A stretch of DNA of 64,000 bases from Butyrivibrio sp. (GTDB taxonomy: Bacteria > Bacillota > Clostridia > Lachnospirales > Lachnospiraceae), in assembly GCA_017470505.1 (NCBI GenBank), contig JAFUYO010000024.1, forward strand, positions 1 to 64,000, read 5' to 3'. Below, one piece after another: positions 49,188 to 57,250 of this stretch. Below the pieces are notes generated by a model. It did not search any database and was not told the origin of the DNA. It saw only the letters and a program-made list of their open reading frames with translations. Position numbers and translations under genes: made by a program. Numbering within the stretch: the stretch's first letter is position 1; each line of letters opens with the position of its first letter.

Positions 49188-50630
49188 TTACTGGTTTTCC
49201 TGTGACTTTCTCTCTTTAAGTTCTGACGAGATTTCTCTTAGTTTTTCATCGTTTAGGATATATTTTTTGCGGAACCAGAAGATTGCGAAGAAAAGGCCGA
49301 AAATGGGGACAAGGGTCATGGTCATGCGAAGACCCATCTTCTGGGCGCTGCTTACGCCCTCTGAGTAGTCGATGAGTGAGGAGACGACCTCGGTGTCGCT
49401 GTTAAGTGAGAGTACCTGGAGCGATAATGCTGCGATCAGCGCCGATATGCCTGATGCCAGCTTTACCACAAAGGTCTGCATCGAGAAGATGACCGACTCA
49501 TCTCTTCTGTAGTTCTTGAGTTCTCCGTAGTCGACGGTATTTGCAAGGAATACCGTTGTGATGACAGCCAGCATTCCGTTTGCGGCAAAGATGAAGAAAC
49601 CGGGGATGAACAGGAGAAAGACGTTGTTCATTGCTGTCGATGCCAGAATGAGGAGCGAAATATATCCGCAGATAGCCATTCCCATGCTGATGTAGTAGAT
49701 CCTGATCGAAGTGAAAAATCTTCTCAAAAGGGGATACAGGATCATCATGGCAAGGATCTGCACAGCGCCCCCGAAGGTCGAGAACAGCGTGTAATCGCCC
49801 TTCCAGCCGATTCCTCCGAAGTCGTATTTAAAGAAATAGATGACAAGGTTTGATGTGATGTATATCGAGCAGTTGACGATGACGATTGCGACAACGACAG
49901 CCATCGCCTGGTCGTTCTCAAGGAGCGCTCTGAACATCTCTCTCACCGACGCGCTCTTCATGTCGACCGATGATTTCTCTTTTACATTGATGCAGCAGAT
50001 AACTGTAAAGAGGACAAAGAATGCTGCGATTATGAGCGCGAAGTATGAAAAGCCGAGCCTCTCAACCGCCCTGTCCGAAATCTCATTTCCGCCAAAAAGG
50101 CGTCCCAGAGCTGATACCGACATGACCGTGATGATGGTTATGATAGCAGACCCGACGCCTGCGCAGGAGCGGGCAAGAGTTGTCAGGTTCTCCCTCTCTT
50201 TTCCTCCTGAGGTGAAGGCAGGTATCATTGACCAGTAGGGAATGTCCATCATGGTGTAGGTGATGCCCCAGACAATATAGGTGACAGCCGCGTAGGCGAT
50301 GAGTCCTCCCGGCGTAAGAGTCGGCGGTGCAGTGAACATGAGTACAAGTACTACAGCGTTGGATATGGTTCCGATGAGAAGCCAGGGGCGGAACTTCCCC
50401 CACCTGGTCTTGGTCCTTGCAACTACCGCGCCCATTATCGGGTCGTTGAATGCGTCAAATACTCTGGCGACCATGAGGATCACGCCCATCGCTGCGGCGC
50501 TGACCCCTAGAATATCCTGAAAGTAGTACAAAACATAGGACGCAGAAAGCATGTAGACCATGTCTTTTCCCACGGCGCCAAGACCGTAGGACGCTTTAGC
50601 TCTTCCCGATAATTTCATATTGTCCTGCAT
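49188..50630 (-). CDS. GPH-family glycoside:cation symporter (MelB-like)
   Basis: The 480-residue product has twelve predicted helices, and the family start KASYGLGAVGKDMVYMLSAS and cation-site segment RVFDAFNDPIMGAVVARTKTRWGKFRPW (aspartates at about 58 and 62). These carriers import sugars or glycosides with H+ or Na+. Its ATG overlaps the stop of the glycosyltransferase as TAATG, so the two are translationally coupled and the carrier may move a glycan the partner makes or salvages. Confidence 0.9.
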   Translation of the reverse strand: MQDNMKLSGRAKASYGLGAVGKDMVYMLSASYVLYYFQDILGVSAAAMGVILMVARVFDAFNDPIMGAVVARTKTRWGKFRPWLLIGTISNAVVLVLMFTAPPTLTPGGLIAYAAVTYIVWGITYTMMDIPYWSMIPAFTSGGKERENLTTLARSCAGVGSAIITIITVMSVSALGRLFGGNEISDRAVERLGFSYFALIIAAFFVLFTVICCINVKEKSSVDMKSASVREMFRALLENDQAMAVVVAIVIVNCSIYITSNLVIYFFKYDFGGIGWKGDYTLFSTFGGAVQILAMMILYPLLRRFFTSIRIYYISMGMAICGYISLLILASTAMNNVFLLFIPGFFIFAANGMLAVITTVFLANTVDYGELKNYRRDESVIFSMQTFVVKLASGISALIAALSLQVLSLNSDTEVVSSLIDYSEGVSSAQKMGLRMTMTLVPIFGLFFAIFWFRKKYILNDEKLREISSELKERKSQENQ

Positions 50631-52108
50631 TATTTTGATGCCTCCCTGAGCTTAACTGCAAGCTCAACTGCCTTTTTGGCTCCGTCATATATTCCGGCCT
50701 TTTTGTTCTCCATGATGCTGTCGCACATCTCATCAAGAAGGCGGGTCTTTAGAAACTGGTCCAGCATCTGGATCGTGTGGGGAATATCCCTGCACTCAAG
50801 TGTTCCGTCGCCGATCTCGGCTGAATGGATGGCTCCCCACATCTCGTGCTTGCCGACTCTCCTGATAAAGAGCTTCGGAACCGGATAAAAAGAAAGCTCG
50901 CTCGGCTTTGTCACAAGTACGTCGCAGCTCCTCATCAGCAGGTTTGTTGTGTAAACCGCCTTGAAGATATCAGCGTGGTAGAACCCGTGGATACCTGTCA
51001 CTTCTGTATTTTCATCGAGAGCAGACTCTGCAAAGGAAAGAGTATCCTCCCAGTTGTCCATATGCTCTTTGGAAACCTCCTTCATGTCGGGGATTTCTTT
51101 TAAAAGCTCGTTCCATACATTTTTGTAGTCGCCGACATTCACATACAGAGCAGCCTTTTCCTCTTTTATGAGAGGAAGAAGGTGCCTTATTATCGCAGCA
51201 AATATCTCCTTCTGCGCCCCGGCTCCGCCGATTGTCAAAAGGAATCTCTCCGGCTTTCCATCTTTTTTCCGCTGGATTCGGGCATTGCAGTCAGCCTCGA
51301 TGTTGCTCACAAGCTCATAATCTACGTAGTGACCTGTGTAGATAAGCGAATCCTGTGGCATGGGGCTGCACACCTGCTGTCCGTTCATGCCGTTTAAGAT
51401 GCGGTAGCCCATGTAGGCGTTTTTGCACTGAATGGTGTGAACAGAACCTTCTGCCAAGTGGAGCGCCATCGGCCAGTTGTCGGGGATGGCGTTTACGACG
51501 TACTTCATCCCGGCATGGATTGCTGCCTGCGCGGGCCACACATGCGTTGCGATAACGGGGATGTCCCTTGGAATGTTTCTGTAAACGGGAGCCATGAGCT
51601 CGGCGTTCTTCTGATCGGCTGAGTTGTATGCAAGTGCCCTGAAGCCCTCGTAGTTGGTGGGCTCCCAGATGAGCCTGTTAAATAAGGGGTTTTTGGAGAG
51701 CCTTGATCCCAGTGAATAAAGATCGTTCTGCGCTCCTATCACCTTGGTGCAGGTGGTCTCCTTAAAAGAGTTTAAATCCATCCAGTAGGGCGTGTAGCCA
51801 AGGTGGTTAGCGTAGGATGCCATAGCCATTGAAATACGGTAGTGGCCAAAGCCCATCCTGATATTGCCTACGATTATTCCCTTCTCTGTGTCCATCTGTC
51901 CAGCCCCGTCGGGGTAATTTTCAGACACATCTATATTCTTAACACCAAGTACAGGTCCTATGACTTCGTTGTCTGTTATCCTGACATTGTAGTTTTTGTT
52001 GCTGTCATCTCCGTACTTTCTTATAAATTTCTTTTTGGAATTAACGGCATTTAAATATGCCTTACTGTCTATTTTGTTTCCGAAAATAACCCTGGATCTG
52101 TTTGTCAT
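50630..52108 (-). CDS. GT-B-like glycosyltransferase related to MGDG synthase/MurG
   Basis: The 492-residue product has GNIRMGFGHYRISMAMASYA (about 80-99), the glycine-rich acceptor loop of MGDG-synthase and MurG-like GT-B enzymes. Later it has RFLLTIGGAGAQKE (start of the C-terminal nucleotide-sugar domain) and DVLVTKPSELSFYPVPKLF, the position of the MurG SGxxTxxE motif. ATG 52108 follows AGAAGGGGAAG; a longer frame at 52153 is possible. Substrates are unknown; the coupled sugar symporter suggests carbohydrate metabolism rather than glycolipid synthesis. A family assignment beyond GT-B would be a guess. Confidence 0.65.
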   Translation of the reverse strand: MTNRSRVIFGNKIDSKAYLNAVNSKKKFIRKYGDDSNKNYNVRITDNEVIGPVLGVKNIDVSENYPDGAGQMDTEKGIIVGNIRMGFGHYRISMAMASYANHLGYTPYWMDLNSFKETTCTKVIGAQNDLYSLGSRLSKNPLFNRLIWEPTNYEGFRALAYNSADQKNAELMAPVYRNIPRDIPVIATHVWPAQAAIHAGMKYVVNAIPDNWPMALHLAEGSVHTIQCKNAYMGYRILNGMNGQQVCSPMPQDSLIYTGHYVDYELVSNIEADCNARIQRKKDGKPERFLLTIGGAGAQKEIFAAIIRHLLPLIKEEKAALYVNVGDYKNVWNELLKEIPDMKEVSKEHMDNWEDTLSFAESALDENTEVTGIHGFYHADIFKAVYTTNLLMRSCDVLVTKPSELSFYPVPKLFIRRVGKHEMWGAIHSAEIGDGTLECRDIPHTIQMLDQFLKTRLLDEMCDSIMENKKAGIYDGAKKAVELAVKLREASK

Positions 52109-52202
52109 CGTTTCTTCCCCTTCTGCCACAGGCTCACCTTCCTGTATGAGCACTATTCGTTGCTGCTCATTTCCCGGCGGTAACCATAATCATTTATCAT
52201 TC

Positions 52203-52293
52203 GGAAACCAAATTTATAATTTTAGTTTCCATAGCTAAATGATAGCAAATCCGTATGTAAGGGACAAGAAACGCTTTCTACAATTTTCGTTTC
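52203..52293. promoter_or_regulatory. Two matched inverted-repeat sites upstream of the glycosyltransferase-symporter operon
   Basis: GAAAC-N16-GTTTC occurs twice, at 52204-52229 and 52268-52293, centres 64 bp apart. The inner sequences also match on the minus strand (AAAATT then TA). The first site covers a possible -10 (TATAAA on the minus strand). This looks like a pair of operators for a dimeric regulator acting on the minus-strand operon. Confidence 0.5.
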
Positions 52294-52338
52294 CATTTTT
52301 TGTGCATTATAACAATATGTGCTTTCCCGAAAGAAGCT

Positions 52339-53421
52339 CTATACTACCGCAACTATGGACAGATTCCGCTTCTTAGAGAGGTCGATGAACTCCTCTCCGC
52401 ACTTTACCACCGGCTTTGAGAGGTGCACGGGATTTATGAAGATGACTTCTCCCGTCCTTCCGTCGTTCAGCATGACCCTGTTGGAGATAAAGGTGCTCAC
52501 GATATTGCTGAGGAAAGGCATTATTGCTGCGGGATCATACTTGTCAATCCCGTCCTTTTCAAACTGTTCAATGACAGTAAAAGGACAGATTGCATCTCTT
52601 CCTGCTCTCTTAGAGGTCAGCTCATCATAGACATTGGCGATTGCAACGATTGATGCGATCTCGTCCATCTTTTCGCCGGGGATGTGGAACGGGTAGCCGC
52701 TTCTGTCCCTGCGCTCATGGTGCATCAGCACGCAGTTCTTTATATGCTCATCGATGGGTTTGTTTCTGACAAGGGCATACCCCTTGATGACATGATCCCG
52801 CATCAGCTTCTGCTCATAATCAGAAAGGCGCCCGGTCTTGTTCAGAAGATCCGTCGGCATGAACATCTTGCCGATGTCGTGTAAAAGACCACCCGCCGTA
52901 GCCAGCTGTATCTTTTCCTGCGGAAGGCGCATCCAGGTGGCTATCGTGTTGCTGATAAGCGATACGTTCAGACTGTGGACGAAGACCGCATCTGAATTGT
53001 CGCGCAGATTATGAAGCATATCAAATACGCCGGCTGTTCCCCCCGCCTCCACGAAGAGGTGATACACAGGCTCAGTCAGCTGGTCCACATCAAGAGGAAC
53101 CTTGTCGCTTGCAAGGAGTCTGAAGGTCTCCTCGAGCTTCTCAGCGTGCTCCTCCAGGTGCTGCTTGAATTTAATAAACTGCTCGGTGCTCTTCAGGCGC
53201 TCTGAGTACGAGGGATTGTCGCGATTGTGATCCCTCTTCTCCGATACGGACTTTTTCTTGTCCTCAACAAAAATGTTGTAGAGAGAAAAGCCCCTTATCC
53301 TCTCGATATCCTTTTCATCGAGCACTGTTCCCTTGGGAAGAACAAGCCGGTCATCCAGAGTGTATATATTCTCGGAAACGACGAGTCCGGGTTCAAGTTT
53401 ATCTACAGATATCAGCTTCAT
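52339..53421 (-). CDS. HD-GYP domain protein
   Basis: The 360-residue product has an N-terminal segment of about 60 residues (ISVDKLEPGLVVSENIYTLD) of the DUF3391-like kind, then an HD-GYP domain with GGLLHDIGK and HHERRDRSGYP. The motifs fit a cyclic-di-GMP phosphodiesterase. No receiver domain. ATG 53421 has AGGTGAT about 7 bases upstream; the longer frame at 53448 is less likely. It is divergent from the oxidoreductase at 53563. Confidence 0.9.
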   Translation of the reverse strand: MKLISVDKLEPGLVVSENIYTLDDRLVLPKGTVLDEKDIERIRGFSLYNIFVEDKKKSVSEKRDHNRDNPSYSERLKSTEQFIKFKQHLEEHAEKLEETFRLLASDKVPLDVDQLTEPVYHLFVEAGGTAGVFDMLHNLRDNSDAVFVHSLNVSLISNTIATWMRLPQEKIQLATAGGLLHDIGKMFMPTDLLNKTGRLSDYEQKLMRDHVIKGYALVRNKPIDEHIKNCVLMHHERRDRSGYPFHIPGEKMDEIASIVAIANVYDELTSKRAGRDAICPFTVIEQFEKDGIDKYDPAAIMPFLSNIVSTFISNRVMLNDGRTGEVIFINPVHLSKPVVKCGEEFIDLSKKRNLSIVAVV

Positions 53422-53562
53422 AAAATCACCTATCCTTATGTTTATCATAGCATAATTTAGTCACTTTTTAACACAGTTAGCTACGTTTTTTGGTATAATT
53501 GAAATTGCAGGGGAATAGCTTAGCTGTTCTACATAGATGTAACAATTTGGAGGGATTTTAAA

Positions 53563-54135
53563 ATGATTCTTTTTATTGATGCGTGCGTGAGGGATGATTC
53601 CAGGACAAGAAGGCTCTCAGAAGAGGTTCTGAAAAAAATCACAGGTGAAAAGCCTGAAGACGTAAAGAGAGTTGTTCTTAAGGATATTGATTTTGCTGTT
53701 ACCGACCAGGACTATCTGAGAGCACGCGATGAACATTTAGCAAAAGGTGAATTTGACAGTGAGATGTTTTTGCTTGCTCGTGACTTTGCTGCGGCAGACT
53801 GTATCGTCATCGCAGCTCCATACTGGGACCTCTCTTTTCCTGCTGCTCTCAAGCACTATATCGAGCAGATAAATGTCGTCGGAATCACCTTTGAGTACAC
53901 GAAAGAAGGATTCCCAAGGGGACTATGCAAAGCTGACAGACTCTACTATGTGATGACAGCCGGAGGAAACTATATTCCCGAAGCCTATGGATTCGGATAC
54001 ATTGAAGAACTTGCGCGGAGCTTTTACGGAATCGAGAATGTGAAACTCATAAAAGCTTCCGGCCTTGACATAAACGGTGCCGACACAGAAGGCATAATGA
54101 GACAGGCAATCTTGGACATTGAAAAGGCTCTCTGA
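53563..54135 (+). CDS. Flavodoxin-fold NAD(P)H-dependent oxidoreductase
   Basis: The 190-residue product is of the azoreductase/NADPH-quinone reductase type: ACVRDDSRTRRLSEEVL at the start (phosphate loop of FMN), APYWDLSFPAALKHYIEQIN (about 86-105, the AzoR PMYNFxxPxxLKxxxD element) and TAGGNY (about 127-132). It would reduce quinones, azo compounds or nitro groups. GGAGGGA precedes the ATG. TATAAT at 53494-53499 is a -10 candidate without a good -35. Confidence 0.88.
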   Translation: MILFIDACVRDDSRTRRLSEEVLKKITGEKPEDVKRVVLKDIDFAVTDQDYLRARDEHLAKGEFDSEMFLLARDFAAADCIVIAAPYWDLSFPAALKHYIEQINVVGITFEYTKEGFPRGLCKADRLYYVMTAGGNYIPEAYGFGYIEELARSFYGIENVKLIKASGLDINGADTEGIMRQAILDIEKAL

Positions 54136-54215
54136 CGCATCATCTGTGAAATCAGACACTCATTGTGCATTTTGCCGATGCCGCCCTCCGAGTCGGACTT
54201 TTGCCCCGCTCATCA

Positions 54216-54809
54216 TTATTTCATGTCTCTATACATATACCATGCGAGTACATGGTGCGCCTGTTTGAAGTCGCCGCCAAAGATATGCTCCTTAAGTTCC
54301 TCCTCGGAAAGGAGGAGCACCCCCAAAAATTCGGTGTCATCCAGATGCTGGGAGGTCTTTTTTTCGCAACCCGTTGCGGCGTAAATATGGACGTTGTTGC
54401 TTGCGAGAGTTGCATTTGCGGGGATGGTCAAAAGGTGAATGAAATTGTCGGAGACGTACCCGGTCTCCTCCTCGAGCTCACGCTTTGCTGCGTGAAGAGC
54501 GTCCTCTTCGGATGCAATGGTGTTCTGTGCGGTTATGTATGGAACATCACTCTTTTGCCTGTATTCTATCCCGCCTGCCGGGAACTCCGTTGTGATCTCA
54601 TCTATTCCGTGGCGGTACTGCCTGACGCAGATAAAGCGTCCCTGAGTGTCAGTTGCGACGATGATGACAAAGCTGTGCTTTGAATAGTTATAAACCGGCC
54701 CTATCTCAGCGCCGTTCGGCAGCCTGTAAATATTGGTCCTGAAATCAATCCACGCATCCTGAACCAGGTGTGTCTCTTTAATTAATTCCCATCTGAGTGA
54801 ATCTGACAT
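54216..54809 (-). CDS. NUDIX hydrolase, ADP-ribose pyrophosphatase-like
   Basis: The 197-residue product has the NUDIX box ending AKRELEEETGY and the preceding EFPAGGIE, as in ADP-ribose pyrophosphatases that act on nucleoside-diphosphate sugars. About 17 extra residues (YRQKSDVPYITAQNTIA) separate the AGG from the box glutamate, so the first glycine of the strict consensus is replaced by asparagine. The metal-binding RELEEE is intact. GGGAG precedes the ATG. The gene converges with the oxidoreductase; 80 bases between. Confidence 0.85.
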   Translation of the reverse strand: MSDSLRWELIKETHLVQDAWIDFRTNIYRLPNGAEIGPVYNYSKHSFVIIVATDTQGRFICVRQYRHGIDEITTEFPAGGIEYRQKSDVPYITAQNTIASEEDALHAAKRELEEETGYVSDNFIHLLTIPANATLASNNVHIYAATGCEKKTSQHLDDTEFLGVLLLSEEELKEHIFGGDFKQAHHVLAWYMYRDMK

Positions 54810-54838
54810 ATCATTGCTCCCGTTAATGATTAAAACAC

Positions 54839-54867
54839 TTGAAGAAGAAATTTACCTGTGTTAAACT
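54839..54867 (+). promoter_or_regulatory. Promoter of tRNA-Leu
   Basis: TTGAAG (54839-54844) and TAAACT (54862-54867) are 17 bases apart, 30 bases before the tRNA. Confidence 0.55.
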
Positions 54868-54896
54868 AATAAAGCTGTGAGTTTGTTGCAGCAAAA

Positions 54897-54979
54897 GCCG
54901 GCATGTCGGAATGGCAGACGATGCAGACTCAAAATCTGTTGTGGGTAACCACGTGTGGGTTCAAGTCCCACTGCCGGCA
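54897..54979 (+). tRNA. tRNA-Leu (anticodon CAA)
   Basis: An 83-base type II tRNA: acceptor arms GCCGGCA/TGCCGGC with discriminator A, anticodon loop CTCAAAA (54928-54934) with CAA at 54930-54932, a long variable arm and T loop TTCAAGT. The CCA end is not encoded. It reads UUG. Confidence 0.95.
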
Positions 54980-54983
54980 GCTT

Positions 54984-55032
54984 AAAAGCGCGTGTCACCT
55001 GTGTATTTACAGAGTGTCAGGCGCTTTTTTTT
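54984..55032 (+). terminator. Terminator after tRNA-Leu
   Basis: A perfect 8-bp outer stem AAAAGCGC/GCGCTTTT with a second inner pairing (GTGTCAC region) runs into eight T residues directly downstream of the tRNA. Confidence 0.85.
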
Positions 55033-55086
55033 GTTCAACATAAAATTGCTGCCGCGAGCGACATTATTATGTCAGAAAACAAATTC

Positions 55087-55383
55087 TCACATATAGCAGT
55101 GCTCCTCTGTCAGGTGGAGCCTTTTATCGTTTACAAGGGCTCCCGTGATCTCGAGCTTGTACCCCTTTCTTGCAAGGCTCTTGCGGCCTTCCAAAACGAG
55201 GTGTATCTTCTTGTCCTCAGTCATGTACTCCTCTTCAATCTCGTCTGAGACTTCGGACTTCTCGAGAACCTTCTTGAAGTCCCCGATAAATGCCGGAATT
55301 ATTATCGCTCCTATGCTCTGTCCCTGTAAGGGGCCGTAAACTCCCACAATTTCATGAAGGAGAAGCCTTCTAAGTTCTTCCAT
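55087..55383 (-). CDS. Hypothetical 98-residue protein
   Basis: The product begins MEELRRLLLHEIVGVYGP, has a GAIIIPAFIG segment and a charged second half with KKIHLVLEGRKSLARKGYKLEITG. I recognise no family. It is soluble by composition and stands alone between the tRNA terminator (opposite strand) and the pyrophosphatase. The spacer 55384-55502 contains an imperfect GC-rich inverted repeat (about 55447-55499) without a U tract. Confidence 0.6.
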   Translation of the reverse strand: MEELRRLLLHEIVGVYGPLQGQSIGAIIIPAFIGDFKKVLEKSEVSDEIEEEYMTEDKKIHLVLEGRKSLARKGYKLEITGALVNDKRLHLTEEHCYM

Positions 55384-55502
55384 TTCCCCAATTCCCCCTT
55401 ATACCTTATACTCATTAACGAAAATCTTTCCCGCTTCGTTAATGAGCTGCGCCGACCGCACGCTGCAAAGCAGCCATCTTCCTCTTGCGGCCGTGCGCAT
55501 TA

Positions 55503-57152
55503 TTACTGCTGTATCGTCTCAACGATCGCAGGAAGGAGCTGCTTCTTTCTCGATACAACGCCCTGGAGCCTGACTGTGTCTGACTCTACACTCAGTCCAA
55601 ATGCGCTGTTGAGCGTGTGGAGCGCCTTGCCGCCCGCATAAATAACATCCGAGGACTCCTCGAGGATGTTGGTCAGCATGAAGAAGAGCATATCGAGACC
55701 GTCCTTCTCCGCGGACTTTTTGAGCTCCGGCATCACCTTGTCCTTGATCTCCATAAGCTCCTCAGCGCTCATGGAATTGATCTGGCCGATGCCGATCGTC
55801 ATATCGTCGACGGTGAATTTCTTGAAATCCTGATGGAGTATCTCATCGGCGGTCTTGCCGCTTAAGTTCGAGCCTGCGTGGAACATCTCCTTTGCAAATT
55901 CCTCGTAGTTGACTCCCGCGAGATTCGATAGCTCCTCTCCCGCTTTTCTGTCAACATTTGTGCAGGTCGGTGAGCGGAACATAAGTGTATCCGACAAAAT
56001 CGCAGATAAAAGAAGTCCCGCAGTGGTCTTGTCTATCTCTATCCCGTACTCCTTGTACATCAGGTATATGATCGTGCAGGTCGAGCCAAGAGGCTGGTTT
56101 CTGAAAAAGACAGGTCCCGCCGTCTCAATGGTCCTGAGCCTGTGGTGGTCTATTATCTCCAGGATATCGGCTGCATCTGCGCCGTTGACCGCCTGGTTCT
56201 TTTCGTTGTGGTCGACGAGGATCAGCTGCTTTTTCTGTGCGCCGAGGAAATTCCTTCGGCTGATCATTCCGATGTAGTTGTCGTTCCTGTCGAGCACAGG
56301 GAAATACCTGTGTCTCATGGAGGCCATTACCTCCTGGATATCCTCGATGTACTCATCCATGTAGAAGGTGACGAGATTCGACTTCTTCATGATGTGGTCG
56401 ATGGGCATCGACTGGTTGATGAGCCTTGCGACAACAAAGGTGTCGTGAGGCGTCGTTATGATCCTGGTCCCGTGGTCAGCGGCCTGGGCCTTGATGGTCC
56501 TTGCGACCTCCGCGCCCTCGCAGACTATGATGCACGAAGCGTCCAGTTCAATCGCACAGAGCTGTGTCTCGTACCTGTTTCCGAGGATGACGATATCCCC
56601 CTTCTCGATGACGTTCTCCATCATCTCGGGGCTTGCAGCAGCTATTACTACCTTGCCGGTCTTTAGATTGTCCTCTATATCTCCGACAATCAGCTCTCCG
56701 TCGAGCGTCTCCACGATGTTCCTGTAGGAGGTCCCGGCCTGTGAGAGTATGTGCGGATCGATGACGTCCATGTAAGTCTCAACAATATCATTGGTCGTGA
56801 CAATGCCCGAGAGCTTGCCGTCCTCGGTGGCACAGAGCGTCACAACATCAGCATCCCTCATCTTCTTCCACGCGTTCTTTAAAGAGAGCTTACCGCTGGT
56901 GCCGTCGAGGGTTCTGATCTCCATATCCCTGACCTGCGTTCTGACGTCCTTGATATATGCGGGAACCGGCACGTCATAATACGAGAGCACAAACTGTGTC
57001 TCCTCGTTGAGGTGTCCTGCCCTGCATGCTATGTAATTGCCGCCAAAAACCTTGTTCTTGAGATTTGCGTAGGTTATGGCTGCACATATGGAATCCGTGT
57101 CCGGGTTCTTGTGACCGATAACGAAAACCGGTCTGTTCACTTTATTATCCAT
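55503..57152 (-). CDS. ppaC: CBS-domain manganese-dependent inorganic pyrophosphatase (family II)
   Basis: It splits pyrophosphate to phosphate. The 549-residue product has a DHH phosphoesterase domain interrupted by regulatory domains: GHKNPDTDSICAA at the start, then CBS, DRTGG and CBS segments (about 70-305, MRHRYFPVLDRNDNYIGMIS at the end), DHH motif IIDHHRL (about 335-341) and the DHHA2 domain with the end SRKKQLLPAI. CBS-PPases are regulated by AMP/ADP and diadenosine polyphosphates. ATG 57152 is taken because GAGG is 7 bases upstream; the TTG just before it is not needed. Confidence 0.95.
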   Translation of the reverse strand: MDNKVNRPVFVIGHKNPDTDSICAAITYANLKNKVFGGNYIACRAGHLNEETQFVLSYYDVPVPAYIKDVRTQVRDMEIRTLDGTSGKLSLKNAWKKMRDADVVTLCATEDGKLSGIVTTNDIVETYMDVIDPHILSQAGTSYRNIVETLDGELIVGDIEDNLKTGKVVIAAASPEMMENVIEKGDIVILGNRYETQLCAIELDASCIIVCEGAEVARTIKAQAADHGTRIITTPHDTFVVARLINQSMPIDHIMKKSNLVTFYMDEYIEDIQEVMASMRHRYFPVLDRNDNYIGMISRRNFLGAQKKQLILVDHNEKNQAVNGADAADILEIIDHHRLRTIETAGPVFFRNQPLGSTCTIIYLMYKEYGIEIDKTTAGLLLSAILSDTLMFRSPTCTNVDRKAGEELSNLAGVNYEEFAKEMFHAGSNLSGKTADEILHQDFKKFTVDDMTIGIGQINSMSAEELMEIKDKVMPELKKSAEKDGLDMLFFMLTNILEESSDVIYAGGKALHTLNSAFGLSVESDTVRLQGVVSRKKQLLPAIVETIQQ

Positions 57153-57250
57153 CAATCTTCCTCATAATATCATTTTCCGATTACATCCCTGTAACACAAT
57201 TATATTAGCGCATTTTGGTAGCCATTTTCCACACTTTTAAAAATATTTTA

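Noticed and set aside
55447-55499. GC-rich imperfect inverted repeat after the pyrophosphatase as a terminator
   Set aside because: Arms are imperfect and there is no U tract in the minus direction; noted only as structure.
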